Assembly: GCF_013004065.1 (NCBI RefSeq)
Contig: NZ_CP053084.1
Coordinates: 3,233,223-3,297,222 of the forward strand
Length of the DNA: 64,000 nucleotides
DNA from: Limnobacter sp. SAORIC-580
GTDB taxonomy: Bacteria > Pseudomonadota > Gammaproteobacteria > Burkholderiales > Burkholderiaceae_B
Direction of reading: 5' to 3'
A program made the translations under genes and the position numbers. Each line of letters opens with the position of its first letter. Positions within the stretch are counted from its first letter, which is position 1. This document shows positions 16,717 to 24,464 of the stretch, one piece after another. A model generated the notes under the pieces. That model did no database searches and was not told the origin of the DNA. It saw only the letters and a list, made by a program, of their open reading frames with translations.

Positions 16717-17313
16717 ATGATCAGACAACACTACCAAGCACTCGAACACATCAGCGCTGGCGCCACTGACACCATTACGGTCAGCGACCCCAGTCGCCCT
16801 TTGAAGCTGACAGCCGATTCGCCAGCCTTCGACGCCATGACAGACCTTCGGCGTGTACACCCCGTGAGCATTTCGGGCTCTGAAACACTTGAGCAAGCCC
16901 GCACCACCATGATTGTGTGCGGCGTCAAACTGCTGTTCGTTCGCAATGAACAAGGCCATCTTCAAGGCCTGCTCACCGCCAACGACCTGGCCGGCGAGCG
17001 CGCAATCAAGGAGGCGTCATCCAGCAATCGCAATGTGCCCGAGCTAACCGTGAATGATGTGATGGTGAAACTGCCCGACCTGGAGTTTCTGGAGTTTGGC
17101 GCAGTGTCGCGCGCCGAGGTGGGCCATATTATTGCCACACTGCGTGAACACAACCGGCAACACGCGCTGGTGGTGGACAACCGCTCCGGCAAAATGCGCG
17201 TGGTGGGCCTGTTCTCCTCCACACAAATTGCGCGACAAATGGGTATCCCAGTGATGGACCCAGTGAAGGCCAGCACCTTCGCGGAAATTGAAGCCGCAGT
17301 GGCCGCCGCTTAA
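16717..17313 (+). CDS. CBS-domain protein
   Basis: 198 residues with a pair of CBS motifs. The first repeat covers about 50-100 (VHPVSISGSETLEQARTTM, then VKLLFVRNEQGHLQGLLTANDL). The second covers about 110-180 (LTVNDVMVKL, ATLREHNRQHALVVDNRSGKMRVVGLFSSTQI). CBS pairs bind adenosine-containing ligands and regulate attached or partner proteins; no catalytic domain is present. The start is supported by AAGGG seven bases upstream. The stop overlaps the stop of the convergent LysR gene within the same TTAA. Confidence 0.85.
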   Translation: MIRQHYQALEHISAGATDTITVSDPSRPLKLTADSPAFDAMTDLRRVHPVSISGSETLEQARTTMIVCGVKLLFVRNEQGHLQGLLTANDLAGERAIKEASSSNRNVPELTVNDVMVKLPDLEFLEFGAVSRAEVGHIIATLREHNRQHALVVDNRSGKMRVVGLFSSTQIARQMGIPVMDPVKASTFAEIEAAVAAA

Positions 17314-18179
17314 GCTTTCAACAATTCGACCACCAAAGGGTGGTCGATTCCCTTCAAATTCCACACGCCATGAATTTCCTCGTGCAAATCAGGGCATTGC
17401 CCCAGCAGACGCAAACCGCTTAAGGTACCCGCGTCGTACACACCCAAACGGCTCACTGGAAACACACCCAGGCCACGGGCTGCAAACACCGACATCAAGG
17501 CACTGTCTTCAAATTCGCCCACCACATGGGGCACAATTCCCTGCTGCTCAAACCAGTAATTCAAGTCTATCCGCAAGCGGGAATGTCCAGTGGGCAGTAA
17601 CACCGGCAATTCAGCCAGGCATTGTGGAAAATTGTTCACACTGCTTTTTTTCACCCACCTCGAAGCGCCGAACCAATCCACCGTGGTTGTATTCAGCACC
17701 CGGCTTTGCATGCGCAAGTTGGGGTTGGCTGGCGGGGGCTGCCCGGCAAACACAAAATCAAGGTGGTGCAAAGCCAACTCCGCCAGCAACTGCTCGGGTT
17801 CGCCTTCATGGCAAGTCAGGTGCAGGTCTTCCGTATCCAACACAGGCTTCAACAAGGCATGCACCGCCAGTTTCGAGATGCCATCGCACAAACCCACCCG
17901 GAAACGCTTCACCGGTTTGCTGGCCACCGCCCGTACCAACTCCGGCAGGCTTTGGCCCAGTTGAAAAATTTCCTCGGCTTTGGCAAAGGCCACCTGCCCG
18001 GCTTCAGTCAATGCCACGCCACGCCCATCCGGCTTTAGCAACTGATGCCCCAAGTCTTTTTCAAGTTCGCGCACCTGCGCGCTGATGGTTTGAATGGCCA
18101 TGTCCATTCGCTCGGCAGCACGTGCAAAACCACCTTCTTTGGCGACCATCCAGAAGTAATGCAAGTGGCGGTAGTTCAT
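17310..18179 (-). CDS. LysR-family transcriptional regulator, NhaR-like
   Basis: 289 residues. The N-terminal winged helix (MNYRHLHYFWMVAKEGGFARAAERM, QTISAQVRELEKDLGHQLL, GRGVALTEAG) and the effector domain (VGLCDGISKLAVHALLKPVL, GEFEDSALMSVFAARGLGVF) match NhaR, the activator of the Na+/H+ antiporter gene nhaA, better than other LysR groups. No antiporter is nearby; the divergent neighbour encodes a TerC-type membrane protein, a likely target. The start is taken at the second of two adjacent ATGs. It converges on the CBS gene with a 4-bp overlap at the stops. Confidence 0.85.
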   Translation of the reverse strand: MNYRHLHYFWMVAKEGGFARAAERMDMAIQTISAQVRELEKDLGHQLLKPDGRGVALTEAGQVAFAKAEEIFQLGQSLPELVRAVASKPVKRFRVGLCDGISKLAVHALLKPVLDTEDLHLTCHEGEPEQLLAELALHHLDFVFAGQPPPANPNLRMQSRVLNTTTVDWFGASRWVKKSSVNNFPQCLAELPVLLPTGHSRLRIDLNYWFEQQGIVPHVVGEFEDSALMSVFAARGLGVFPVSRLGVYDAGTLSGLRLLGQCPDLHEEIHGVWNLKGIDHPLVVELLKA

Positions 18180-18308
18180 CATCTGCGGCACCTCAACAAT
18201 TTAACTGCGTAAAAACCGAAGTAATAGTTCATTAAATACTGGTTTTTTCGAAATCACAACTGGTACACCATGGCGCCGTGTTCAATTCAACCCTCATGGA
18301 GTATCAAA

Positions 18309-19319
18309 GTGGACGTTTTAATGGAATTCATGCACACCGACTTTCTCGGCACAGCCGCATGGATTTGGCTGTTGTTTGTCGGTATTGTGGTTGCGCTGCT
18401 CGCCTTCGACCTCGGCGTGCTGCACAAAGATGACCACGAAATCGGGGTCAAGGAAAGTTTGCTGCTCTCGGGCGGTTACATCACTGCAGCCTGTCTGTTC
18501 GGTGCCTGGGTGTGGTGGTACCTGGGTTCTGAGAGCGGTATGAACTACTTCACCGGTTTCGCGATTGAAAAATCACTGTCGATGGACAACGTGTTTGTCA
18601 TCGCCATGATCTTCTCGTTCTTCGCCATTCCCCGCCAGTATCAGCACCGCGTGTTGTTCTGGGGTATTTTGGGTGTGATCGTGTTGCGCGCCATCATGAT
18701 TGGCCTGGGTGCCGCACTGGTAAAAGAATTCAGCTGGGTGCTTTACCTGTTCGGTGCCTTCCTGGTGATCACCGGTATCAAAATGTGGTTCATGGCGGAC
18801 AGCAAACCCGACATCGAGAACAACCCGATCCTGAAGTTTTTGCGCAAACGCATGCGTGTCACCGAAGGCCTGCGCGGCAATGCTTTTGTGGTGAACGAAC
18901 CCGACCCAAAAACCGGCAAAGTGGTGCGTTTTGCAACCCCCCTGTTGTTGGCCTTGGTATTGATCGAGTTTGTGGACCTGATTTTCGCGGTTGATTCTGT
19001 GCCCGCAATTTTTGCGATCACCACCGACCCGTTCATTGTGTACACCAGCAATATTTTTGCGATCCTGGGTTTGCGTGCCCTGTACTTTGCACTGGCCGCA
19101 ATGATCCATCGCTTCCACTACCTGAAGTACGCCTTGGCAATGGTACTGGTGTTCATTGGCAGCAAAATTTTCTTGGTGAACTTCATCGGCAAATTCCCCC
19201 CTGCCTTCTCGCTCAGCGTAACCTTGGGCCTGATCGCCGGTGGTGTGTTGTTCTCGCTGTGGAAAACACGCGGCGACAACAAGCCTGAAAAACTGGAACA
19301 CGCCACAGAAAGCAAGTAA
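18309..19319 (+). CDS. TerC/Alx-family membrane protein (probable manganese exporter)
   Basis: 336 residues with about eight to nine hydrophobic helices. Hallmarks of TerC/Alx are AFDLGVLHKDDHEIGVKESL, IEKSLSMDNVFVIAMIFSFF and LVLIEFVDLIFAVDSVPAIFAITTDPFIVYTSNIFAILGLRALYF, with the intramembrane acidic residues that ligate metal. Alx-type proteins export Mn2+; older literature ties TerC to tellurite resistance. I chose GTG at 18309 because GGAG lies seven bases upstream; the ATG four codons later (giving EFMHTDF) is the alternative. I see no yybP-ykoY riboswitch signature in the short 5' region. It is divergent from the NhaR-like regulator and followed by a strong terminator. Confidence 0.88.
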   Translation: MDVLMEFMHTDFLGTAAWIWLLFVGIVVALLAFDLGVLHKDDHEIGVKESLLLSGGYITAACLFGAWVWWYLGSESGMNYFTGFAIEKSLSMDNVFVIAMIFSFFAIPRQYQHRVLFWGILGVIVLRAIMIGLGAALVKEFSWVLYLFGAFLVITGIKMWFMADSKPDIENNPILKFLRKRMRVTEGLRGNAFVVNEPDPKTGKVVRFATPLLLALVLIEFVDLIFAVDSVPAIFAITTDPFIVYTSNIFAILGLRALYFALAAMIHRFHYLKYALAMVLVFIGSKIFLVNFIGKFPPAFSLSVTLGLIAGGVLFSLWKTRGDNKPEKLEHATESK

Positions 19320-19333
19320 AGTTCGCGGCAAAT

Positions 19334-19370
19334 AAAAAGGCCGGTGATTTTAAAGTCACCGGCCTTTTTT
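19334..19370. terminator. Bidirectional terminator between terC-like gene and yceI-like gene
   Basis: Perfect 9-bp stem GGCCGGTGA / TCACCGGCC with an 8-nt loop, five A on the left and six T on the right. It serves the convergent genes ending at 19319 (+) and 19384 (-). Confidence 0.9.
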
Positions 19371-19383
19371 ATTACCTCATCAT

Positions 19384-19986
19384 TTACTTGGGTTGCTTCA
19401 CAGCTTCAATGGTGATCAGCACTTTCACCTCCGGGAAAAAACCACGGTCCACGGCGTAACCCAAGTCGAAGTCAGTGCGCTTGAATTCAGCCACTGCATC
19501 CGCACCGCACACCTCGGCTTTTTTCATGGGGTGCATAATGCACTTGAAGGTGTTGATCTTCAAAGGCACAGGCTTGGTAATCCCCTTCAAGGTCAAATCG
19601 CCCAGCACTTCAACAGGCTTGTCACCCTCAAAGCGCATTTTGCTGGCTTTGTAGGTAATCGTGGGGTGGGCTTCCACATCAAACATGTCCACGTCTTTGG
19701 CGTGCTCGTTCATCTTGCCATGGCCAAAATCAAGGCTGGCCGCATCAATTTCAATGTCCACGGTGCCGGTTTTCTTCGCACGGTCCAAAGTCACCATGCC
19801 CTTGGTTTTTTCAAACTGGCCACGCCACAACGAAAGCCCACCCATGTGGTCCGCCTCAAATGACGGGAAAGTGTGGCTTGGATCGATGATGTAAGTGTCC
19901 ACCGCCGCATTGGCTGCGCTCAAAGCACCGAACATACCCAGTGCAAGCGCACCGCCCAACATTGTTTTTGATACTTGCTTGAACAT
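19384..19986 (-). CDS. YceI-family periplasmic protein, copy 1
   Basis: 200 residues with a signal peptide (GGALALGMFGALSAANA). The mature part is a YceI lipocalin-like barrel: DPSHTFPSFEADHMGGLSLWRGQF, IDAASLDFGHGKMNEH, TYKASKMRF and GDLTLKGITKPVPL. YceI proteins bind isoprenoid or other lipophilic molecules in the periplasm and are often stress-induced. It is the last gene of a three-gene unit with a second YceI protein and cytochrome b561, 43 bp downstream of the second copy. Two Cys (KCIMHPMKKAEVCG) may form a disulfide absent from the other copy. Confidence 0.9.
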   Translation of the reverse strand: MFKQVSKTMLGGALALGMFGALSAANAAVDTYIIDPSHTFPSFEADHMGGLSLWRGQFEKTKGMVTLDRAKKTGTVDIEIDAASLDFGHGKMNEHAKDVDMFDVEAHPTITYKASKMRFEGDKPVEVLGDLTLKGITKPVPLKINTFKCIMHPMKKAEVCGADAVAEFKRTDFDLGYAVDRGFFPEVKVLITIEAVKQPK

Positions 19987-20029
19987 CCCTAACTCCTTGT
20001 TGTTGCTGTATATATCATGGCGTGCCTGC

Positions 20030-20587
20030 TCACTTGGCAGGCATCACCAATTTAAAATCGATCACCACTTCATCGGCTACAAGGCTGGTGTCGCCCCACT
20101 CGCCATCGGCGCCCACTTTGTACTCCAGGCGCTTGATCTGGGTTTTGCCGGTGAAGGTGTGTTTGCCACCCGCTGTCTGAACTTTTACCGGAAACTTCAA
20201 TGGTTTTTTGATGCCTCGAATGGTCAAATCGCCGGTGGCCTGCAAATTGTTGCCACTGCCGGTGACACCAGTAATCACAAAGGTGGCCTTGGGGTGATTT
20301 TTTGAATCAAACCAGTCTTTCCCCGCAACCTCTTTGTTGTACTCGGGGTCGCCCAGATCATAACTGGCGGTGTCTACGCCAAGGGTGGCTTTGGTGTCAG
20401 CTGGCTTGGCTGGGTCATACTGCACGTCGCCTGTAAATTTCTTGAAATTGCCACTCACTGGCACATTGAACTGTTTGAATGTGGCCTTGACTTCACTTTG
20501 TGTTACATCAATTGGCGCGGCCAGGGCGGACATGCTACAAACTGAGAATGCCAGGCCTGTCAACGCCTTGGCGAATGAGTAATTCAT
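20030..20587 (-). CDS. YceI-family periplasmic protein, copy 2
   Basis: 185 residues beginning with a signal peptide (SFAKALTGLAFSVCSMSALA). The YceI barrel is shown by VKATFKQFNVPVSGNFKKFTGDVQYDP, VDTASYDLGDPEYNKEVAGKDWFD, KATFVITGV and GDLTIRGIKKPLKFPV. This is a different YceI subgroup from its neighbour, so they are not a recent duplication. The start is set at the ATG before NYSFAK. It lies 45 bp downstream of the cytochrome b561 gene, a common pairing in proteobacteria suggesting a role connected to quinones or other isoprenoids. Confidence 0.9.
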   Translation of the reverse strand: MNYSFAKALTGLAFSVCSMSALAAPIDVTQSEVKATFKQFNVPVSGNFKKFTGDVQYDPAKPADTKATLGVDTASYDLGDPEYNKEVAGKDWFDSKNHPKATFVITGVTGSGNNLQATGDLTIRGIKKPLKFPVKVQTAGGKHTFTGKTQIKRLEYKVGADGEWGDTSLVADEVVIDFKLVMPAK

Positions 20588-20632
20588 ATGAATCCTGCGG
20601 GGCTTTAAAACAATCGGCAATTGATCGAAAAA

Positions 20633-21214
20633 TTAGTCGGCTCGCATTCCGGGGATCATGCGGCCTAAAATGCCGTCGCGATCCAGAACGTGATGCTTCA
20701 AGGCCATCAACACATGGCCCACCACCAACAAGACCAAGCCTTTGCCTGAAAGTTCATGCAAGGTTTTAAACAACTCTTTCAATTCCGCATTTTTTTCAAT
20801 CAGCACCGGCAGCTCGATTACACCAAACCACACCACCGGATAACCCGAGGCCAAACTGTACAGGTAGCCAAACACCGGCACACCCAACATGAACAGGTAC
20901 AAGGCCAAATGCCCCAATTTGGCCAGCAGCACCGTGTTGTGCCCCCAATGTGCCGGGTATTTGGGGGTTTTCGACAACATTCGAACCACCATGCGCAACA
21001 ACACCAAGGCAAACAAGGTAACGCCCAGCCACTTGTGCCAGTTGAACAATTTCAACTTGAACGGCGTAATGCCGGGAATGTCCACCATGTACAAACCCAC
21101 GCCAAATGCCGTCAAAATGCCCACCGCCATTAACCAGTGAACCACCACCATGGGCAAACCGTAGCGATGGTTTTCGCTCAATGCACTTTTCAAAATCTCA
21201 TCCCTTTGCAGCAC
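20633..21214 (-). CDS. Cytochrome b561
   Basis: 193 residues with four transmembrane helices. His residues lie in VVVHWLMAVG, FNWHKWLG, LHELSGKG and ALKHHVLDRDGIL, fitting the di-heme b561 (CybB/YceJ) pattern. The protein would move electrons between the quinone pool and periplasmic acceptors. It heads a unit with two yceI genes; yceJ-yceI pairing is known in E. coli. It is divergent from a membrane-bound cytochrome c gene, with a 203-bp region between them presumably holding both promoters. Confidence 0.9.
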   Translation of the reverse strand: MLQRDEILKSALSENHRYGLPMVVVHWLMAVGILTAFGVGLYMVDIPGITPFKLKLFNWHKWLGVTLFALVLLRMVVRMLSKTPKYPAHWGHNTVLLAKLGHLALYLFMLGVPVFGYLYSLASGYPVVWFGVIELPVLIEKNAELKELFKTLHELSGKGLVLLVVGHVLMALKHHVLDRDGILGRMIPGMRAD

Positions 21215-21417
21215 AGGCTTGCATTTTTCAGCAATAAATAGTTGGGTTTAAAGCCTTTTTCAAGATACAATTTACAGTTGTTTTGCAGCTGCGTACATGC
21301 CGCAAGGCTTAAACATCAATCGGGCACGCCCGCAGGCGCGTCCATCGGCGTTTGTCAGTCAGTATTGTGCAGCCCTAATAATTACGTTTCAACCAGCGCT
21401 TTCAATCAGGACGTCGT

Positions 21418-21966
21418 ATGAGCGATTCAAACGAACACGAACTTCTAATCAAGACACCCAAGCAACTTATCTATGCAGTGGTTGCCGCGTTTGTCATTCC
21501 GATTTTCGTCATTATATTGCTGGCTTACTACGTCAGCAGCAGCGAAAAGCCCGCCGCTGGCAGCAATGCATTTTCCGAAGAATCCATCGCCGCGCGCCTG
21601 GCACCTGTGGGCACGGTTGACTTCGTCGATGCCAATGCACCCAAGGTATTGAAAACTGGCGAACAGGTTTATGCCGCGGCTTGCGCTGCCTGCCACACCG
21701 CTGGCGCAGCGGGTGCTCCCAAAACCGGCGATCAAGGCCAGTGGTCAGCCCGCTTGAGCAAAGGCTTCGACACCCTCTGGCAGAATGCGGTGAATGGCAT
21801 TGGTGCCATGCCTGCCAAAGGCGGCAATTCCGACCTCGACGACATCGAGGTAGCCCGTGCAGTGGCCTACATGGGCAAGGAAGTGGGCGCAGATTTCAAA
21901 GCCCCTGAACCTGCTGCTCCCGCCGCTGAAGCAGCCACTGAGCCAGCTCCTGAAGCTGCAAAGTAA
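21418..21966 (+). CDS. Membrane-anchored class I cytochrome c (c5-like)
   Basis: 182 residues: a cytoplasmic N-terminus, one uncleaved transmembrane anchor (about 19-41), then a periplasmic cytochrome c domain with heme motif CAACH and a distal Met in GAMPAKGG. The C-terminal 25 residues are an Ala/Pro/Glu-rich tail of low complexity. It probably carries electrons between the bc1 complex and terminal oxidases or other reductases. A strong terminator follows directly. Confidence 0.88.
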   Translation: MSDSNEHELLIKTPKQLIYAVVAAFVIPIFVIILLAYYVSSSEKPAAGSNAFSEESIAARLAPVGTVDFVDANAPKVLKTGEQVYAAACAACHTAGAAGAPKTGDQGQWSARLSKGFDTLWQNAVNGIGAMPAKGGNSDLDDIEVARAVAYMGKEVGADFKAPEPAAPAAEAATEPAPEAAK

Positions 21967-22003
21967 CTCGCGAAACAATTGGCAAGGCAAATAAGCCAGC
22001 TGT

Positions 22004-22033
22004 AAAAAAACCCGCCTGATGGCGGGTTTTTTT
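22004..22033. terminator. Bidirectional terminator between cytochrome c and tetR genes
   Basis: Stem CCCGCC / GGCGGG with loop TGAT, seven A before and seven T after. It ends the cytochrome c transcript and, on the other strand, overlaps the stop codon of the TetR gene. Confidence 0.9.
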
Positions 22034-22700
22034 ATTCTGTCAGCAGCATGCCAACGCCACGAAATATCAGCATGGCGTTTTCCACCACATCTTCTACAGG
22101 TTTTTTGCAGCCGTCCAAGCTCCAACGGGCGGCCATATAAAGCACGGACCCCACCAGGCCCGAGGCCAACAAAGTGGAATCCAGGCCTTTCACTGCCCCG
22201 TCCTTTCGCTGTTCAATCAGGGGTTTGGCCAGTGTTTCCAGCATTTCCACAAAGCTGTACAAAGTTTTCAAGCTCAATTCTTCCAGGTGCCGGTTTACCG
22301 TCAACACCTCGACCAACAAAATTCGGGCGGCCTGCGGGCTTTCCTTGAACTGGCTAAAAAACACCATCAAACCTGTGCGGGTGGCCTGCTCCAGGTTGTC
22401 GTCTTCCATACCCAACAACACCTTCTGCAGTTTCTCGCGCAAGGTGTCTGTAATGTGCAGGTAGCAGGCGGTGAACAAAGCCTCTGCATTGCTGAAACTT
22501 TCGTAAAAGTATCGCTCAGTTAGCCCCGCCTCCTGACACAAACCTTTCACCGTGGCCGCATGGTAGCCGGTCGACCCGAACACCTTGATGCCGGCTTCAA
22601 TCAACTTGAGTCGCCGCTCGGCCTTGCGGGTTTCATTGGACACCCCACGGTAACGACGCCCTGCGGCTTTGGCAATTTGCTCCGGTGCTTTCGCATTCAT
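22032..22700 (-). CDS. TetR-family transcriptional regulator
   Basis: 222 residues. The N-terminal helix-turn-helix (about 30-75) reads KLIEAGIKVFGSTGYHAATVKGLCQEAGLTERYFYESFSNAEALF, a textbook TetR domain. The C-terminal ligand domain is AcrR-like in length. A basic stretch precedes the HTH. It is divergent from a short-chain dehydrogenase gene, with a perfect palindrome in the shared intergenic region, so it probably represses both genes. The ligand is unknown; regulators next to SDRs of this kind often respond to acyl-CoA or aromatic or steroid compounds. Confidence 0.88.
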   Translation of the reverse strand: MNAKAPEQIAKAAGRRYRGVSNETRKAERRLKLIEAGIKVFGSTGYHAATVKGLCQEAGLTERYFYESFSNAEALFTACYLHITDTLREKLQKVLLGMEDDNLEQATRTGLMVFFSQFKESPQAARILLVEVLTVNRHLEELSLKTLYSFVEMLETLAKPLIEQRKDGAVKGLDSTLLASGLVGSVLYMAARWSLDGCKKPVEDVVENAMLIFRGVGMLLTE

Positions 22701-22756
22701 AATTGGAAGATATACTCAAAAAATAGGCATTGACAGTATGCAGGCCCAACATTAAA

Positions 22757-22776
22757 TTGACAACCACGATTGTCAA
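22757..22776. promoter_or_regulatory. Probable TetR operator
   Basis: Perfect inverted repeat TTGACAA-N6-TTGTCAA between the divergent TetR (22700) and SDR (22813) starts. The flanks extend the symmetry partly (AAT left, ATT right). TTGACAA also resembles a -35 element for the SDR gene, so binding would block the promoter. Confidence 0.65.
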
Positions 22777-22812
22777 ATTACAGCTATAACACAGCACATT
22801 GGAGACCGACAC

Positions 22813-23709
22813 ATGAAATCATTCAACGGCAAGGTTGCCGCAATCACTGGCGCCGCATCTGGCATGGGCCGCACCCTGGCGCTTCAACTGGCCAAAGAAG
22901 GCTGCCACGTGTCCATCTCCGATGTCGACACCAAAGGCCTGGCCGAAACCGTGAAACTGGTGAAAGCAACGGCACCCAATGTCAAGGTCACCAGCCAGCA
23001 ACTGGACGTATCCAACCGCGAAGCCATGTACGCTTGGGCCGATCAAACCACCAAAGACCACGGCAAGGTTAACCTGATTTTCAACAATGCAGGCGTGGCC
23101 TATGCAACCCCGGTTGAACACATCGACTATGACAAGTTTGAATGGATCATGGGCATTAACTTCTGGGGCGTGGTTTACGGCACCAAGGCATTCTTGCCAC
23201 ACCTGAAAGCCTCGGGCGAAGGCCACATCATCAACACCAGCAGCTTGTTTGGCCTGTGTGCACAACCTACACAAAGCACGTACAACGCCACCAAGTTTGC
23301 CGTGCGCGGTTTCACGGAAAGCCTGCGCCAGGAACTGGACATGATGAACTGCGGCGTATCTGCCACCAGCGTTCACCCCGGCGGCATTAAAACAGCGATT
23401 GCCCGCAAAAGCGTGGCCTCTCCTGAAATTGAAGAGTTCACAGGTGCCGACTCTGAACAGGGCAAAGAATTCTTCGAGAAGTTCTTCATTACCAGCGCCG
23501 AAAAAGCAGCCGACATTATTTTGAAGGCCGTGAAGGGCAACAAGCGCCGCGTGCTGGTTGGCCCAGACGCTGTCGCCATGGATGCCATGGTGCGTACCCT
23601 GCCTGAAACCTACCAAGCCATCATCGTGGGTCAAATGAAAAAAATGCGCGACAAGCAAATTGCCCGCAAAAAGCGCAAAGCTGCAGAAAAGCAAACACAG
23701 AGCGCATAA
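22813..23709 (+). CDS. Short-chain dehydrogenase/reductase
   Basis: 298 residues of the classical SDR family. It has the NAD(P)-binding GAASGMGR, NNAG at about 92-95, catalytic Ser in INTSSLFG and the YNATK pair of Tyr and Lys. The C-terminus is long and highly basic (KKMRDKQIARKKRKAAEKQ), unlike minimal SDRs. D39-type acidic residues after the second strand (SISDVD) favour NAD+ over NADP+. GGAG lies upstream of the ATG. Regulation by the divergent TetR gene is likely. The substrate is not recognisable. Confidence 0.9.
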   Translation: MKSFNGKVAAITGAASGMGRTLALQLAKEGCHVSISDVDTKGLAETVKLVKATAPNVKVTSQQLDVSNREAMYAWADQTTKDHGKVNLIFNNAGVAYATPVEHIDYDKFEWIMGINFWGVVYGTKAFLPHLKASGEGHIINTSSLFGLCAQPTQSTYNATKFAVRGFTESLRQELDMMNCGVSATSVHPGGIKTAIARKSVASPEIEEFTGADSEQGKEFFEKFFITSAEKAADIILKAVKGNKRRVLVGPDAVAMDAMVRTLPETYQAIIVGQMKKMRDKQIARKKRKAAEKQTQSA

Positions 23710-23733
23710 CAACGCCTTTGGACTTTGACAGCG

Positions 23734-23768
23734 AAACGCGGTTAGTCTTAAGACTGCCGCGTTTTTTT
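23734..23768 (+). terminator. Intrinsic terminator after the SDR gene
   Basis: Stem AACGCGG / CCGCGTT, with the palindrome AGTCTTAAGACT extending the helix inside, followed by seven T. It separates the SDR gene from the next gene. Confidence 0.85.
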
Positions 23769-23782
23769 ATTGGGGACTTGAT

Positions 23783-24433
23783 TTGAGTTCAACGAACATT
23801 CAAAAAACCTTGCTGCTAGTTGGCGCTACCGGTGTGGTGGGTCACCATGTGTTGGCACAAGCCTTGGCGCATCCGCAAGTGGGCAAGGTGGTCGCACTTA
23901 CCCGCAAGCCACTGACACCTCACCCGAAATTGCTCAACCAGCTAATTGACTTCAACGCCATCCCGGGAGAGGCACCGTGGTGGCAAGCCGATGCGGTCAT
24001 TTGCACCCTGGGCACCACCATCAAGGTGGCAAAAACAGCCGAACAGTTCCGCTTTGTCGATTACACACTGGTGGCTCAGTTTGCGGCACTCGCGGCACAG
24101 CATTCAGTGCCTTGCTTCGTGCTCAATTCGGCCATGATGGCGAACGCCAAAGCGAAAGGTCTGTACTTGCGCACCAAAGGCGAGGCTGAACAAGCTGTTA
24201 AAAATTCCGGCATTCCGAGCGTGGTCATTGCACGCCCTGGTTTGCTCGACGGCCAGCGTGAAGAATTTCGCCTTGGCGAAGAAATCGGCCTGGTGGCCAG
24301 CCGCTTGTTCAACCCGCTTTTACCCAAGCGTTTGCGCAGTGTAAAGGTTGAAAAACTGGCGCGCATCATGTTGCAAGAGGCATTGAAAGCCGAACCCGGT
24401 GTGAAAGTTCTGGAGTCAGAAAACTTTCAGTAA
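23783..24433 (+). CDS. NAD(P)-binding Rossmann protein, HTATIP2-like
   Basis: 216 residues of the atypical extended SDR group: LLLVGATGVVGHHVLAQAL is the nucleotide-binding motif, VICTLGTTIKVAKTAEQFRFVDYTLV and SVPCFVLNSAMMANAKAKGLYLRTKGEAE the HTATIP2/Oxidoreductase_nmrA-like core. There is no ATG; TTG at 23783 has GGGGA six bases upstream and is the credible start. The function is unknown; proteins of this type have been suggested to be redox sensors. Confidence 0.8.
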   Translation: MSSTNIQKTLLLVGATGVVGHHVLAQALAHPQVGKVVALTRKPLTPHPKLLNQLIDFNAIPGEAPWWQADAVICTLGTTIKVAKTAEQFRFVDYTLVAQFAALAAQHSVPCFVLNSAMMANAKAKGLYLRTKGEAEQAVKNSGIPSVVIARPGLLDGQREEFRLGEEIGLVASRLFNPLLPKRLRSVKVEKLARIMLQEALKAEPGVKVLESENFQ

Positions 24434-24464
24434 GCAGATTTCGTAGAACGGCCTAAAATTGCAA

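Noticed and set aside
18192..18308. yybP-ykoY manganese riboswitch upstream of the terC-like gene
   Set aside because: The 5' region is short and I see none of the conserved loop sequences of that riboswitch.
22819..23712. 297-codon open frame opposite the SDR gene
   Set aside because: The SDR motifs on the plus strand are unmistakable; the antisense product is Gly/His/Ala-rich and unconserved.
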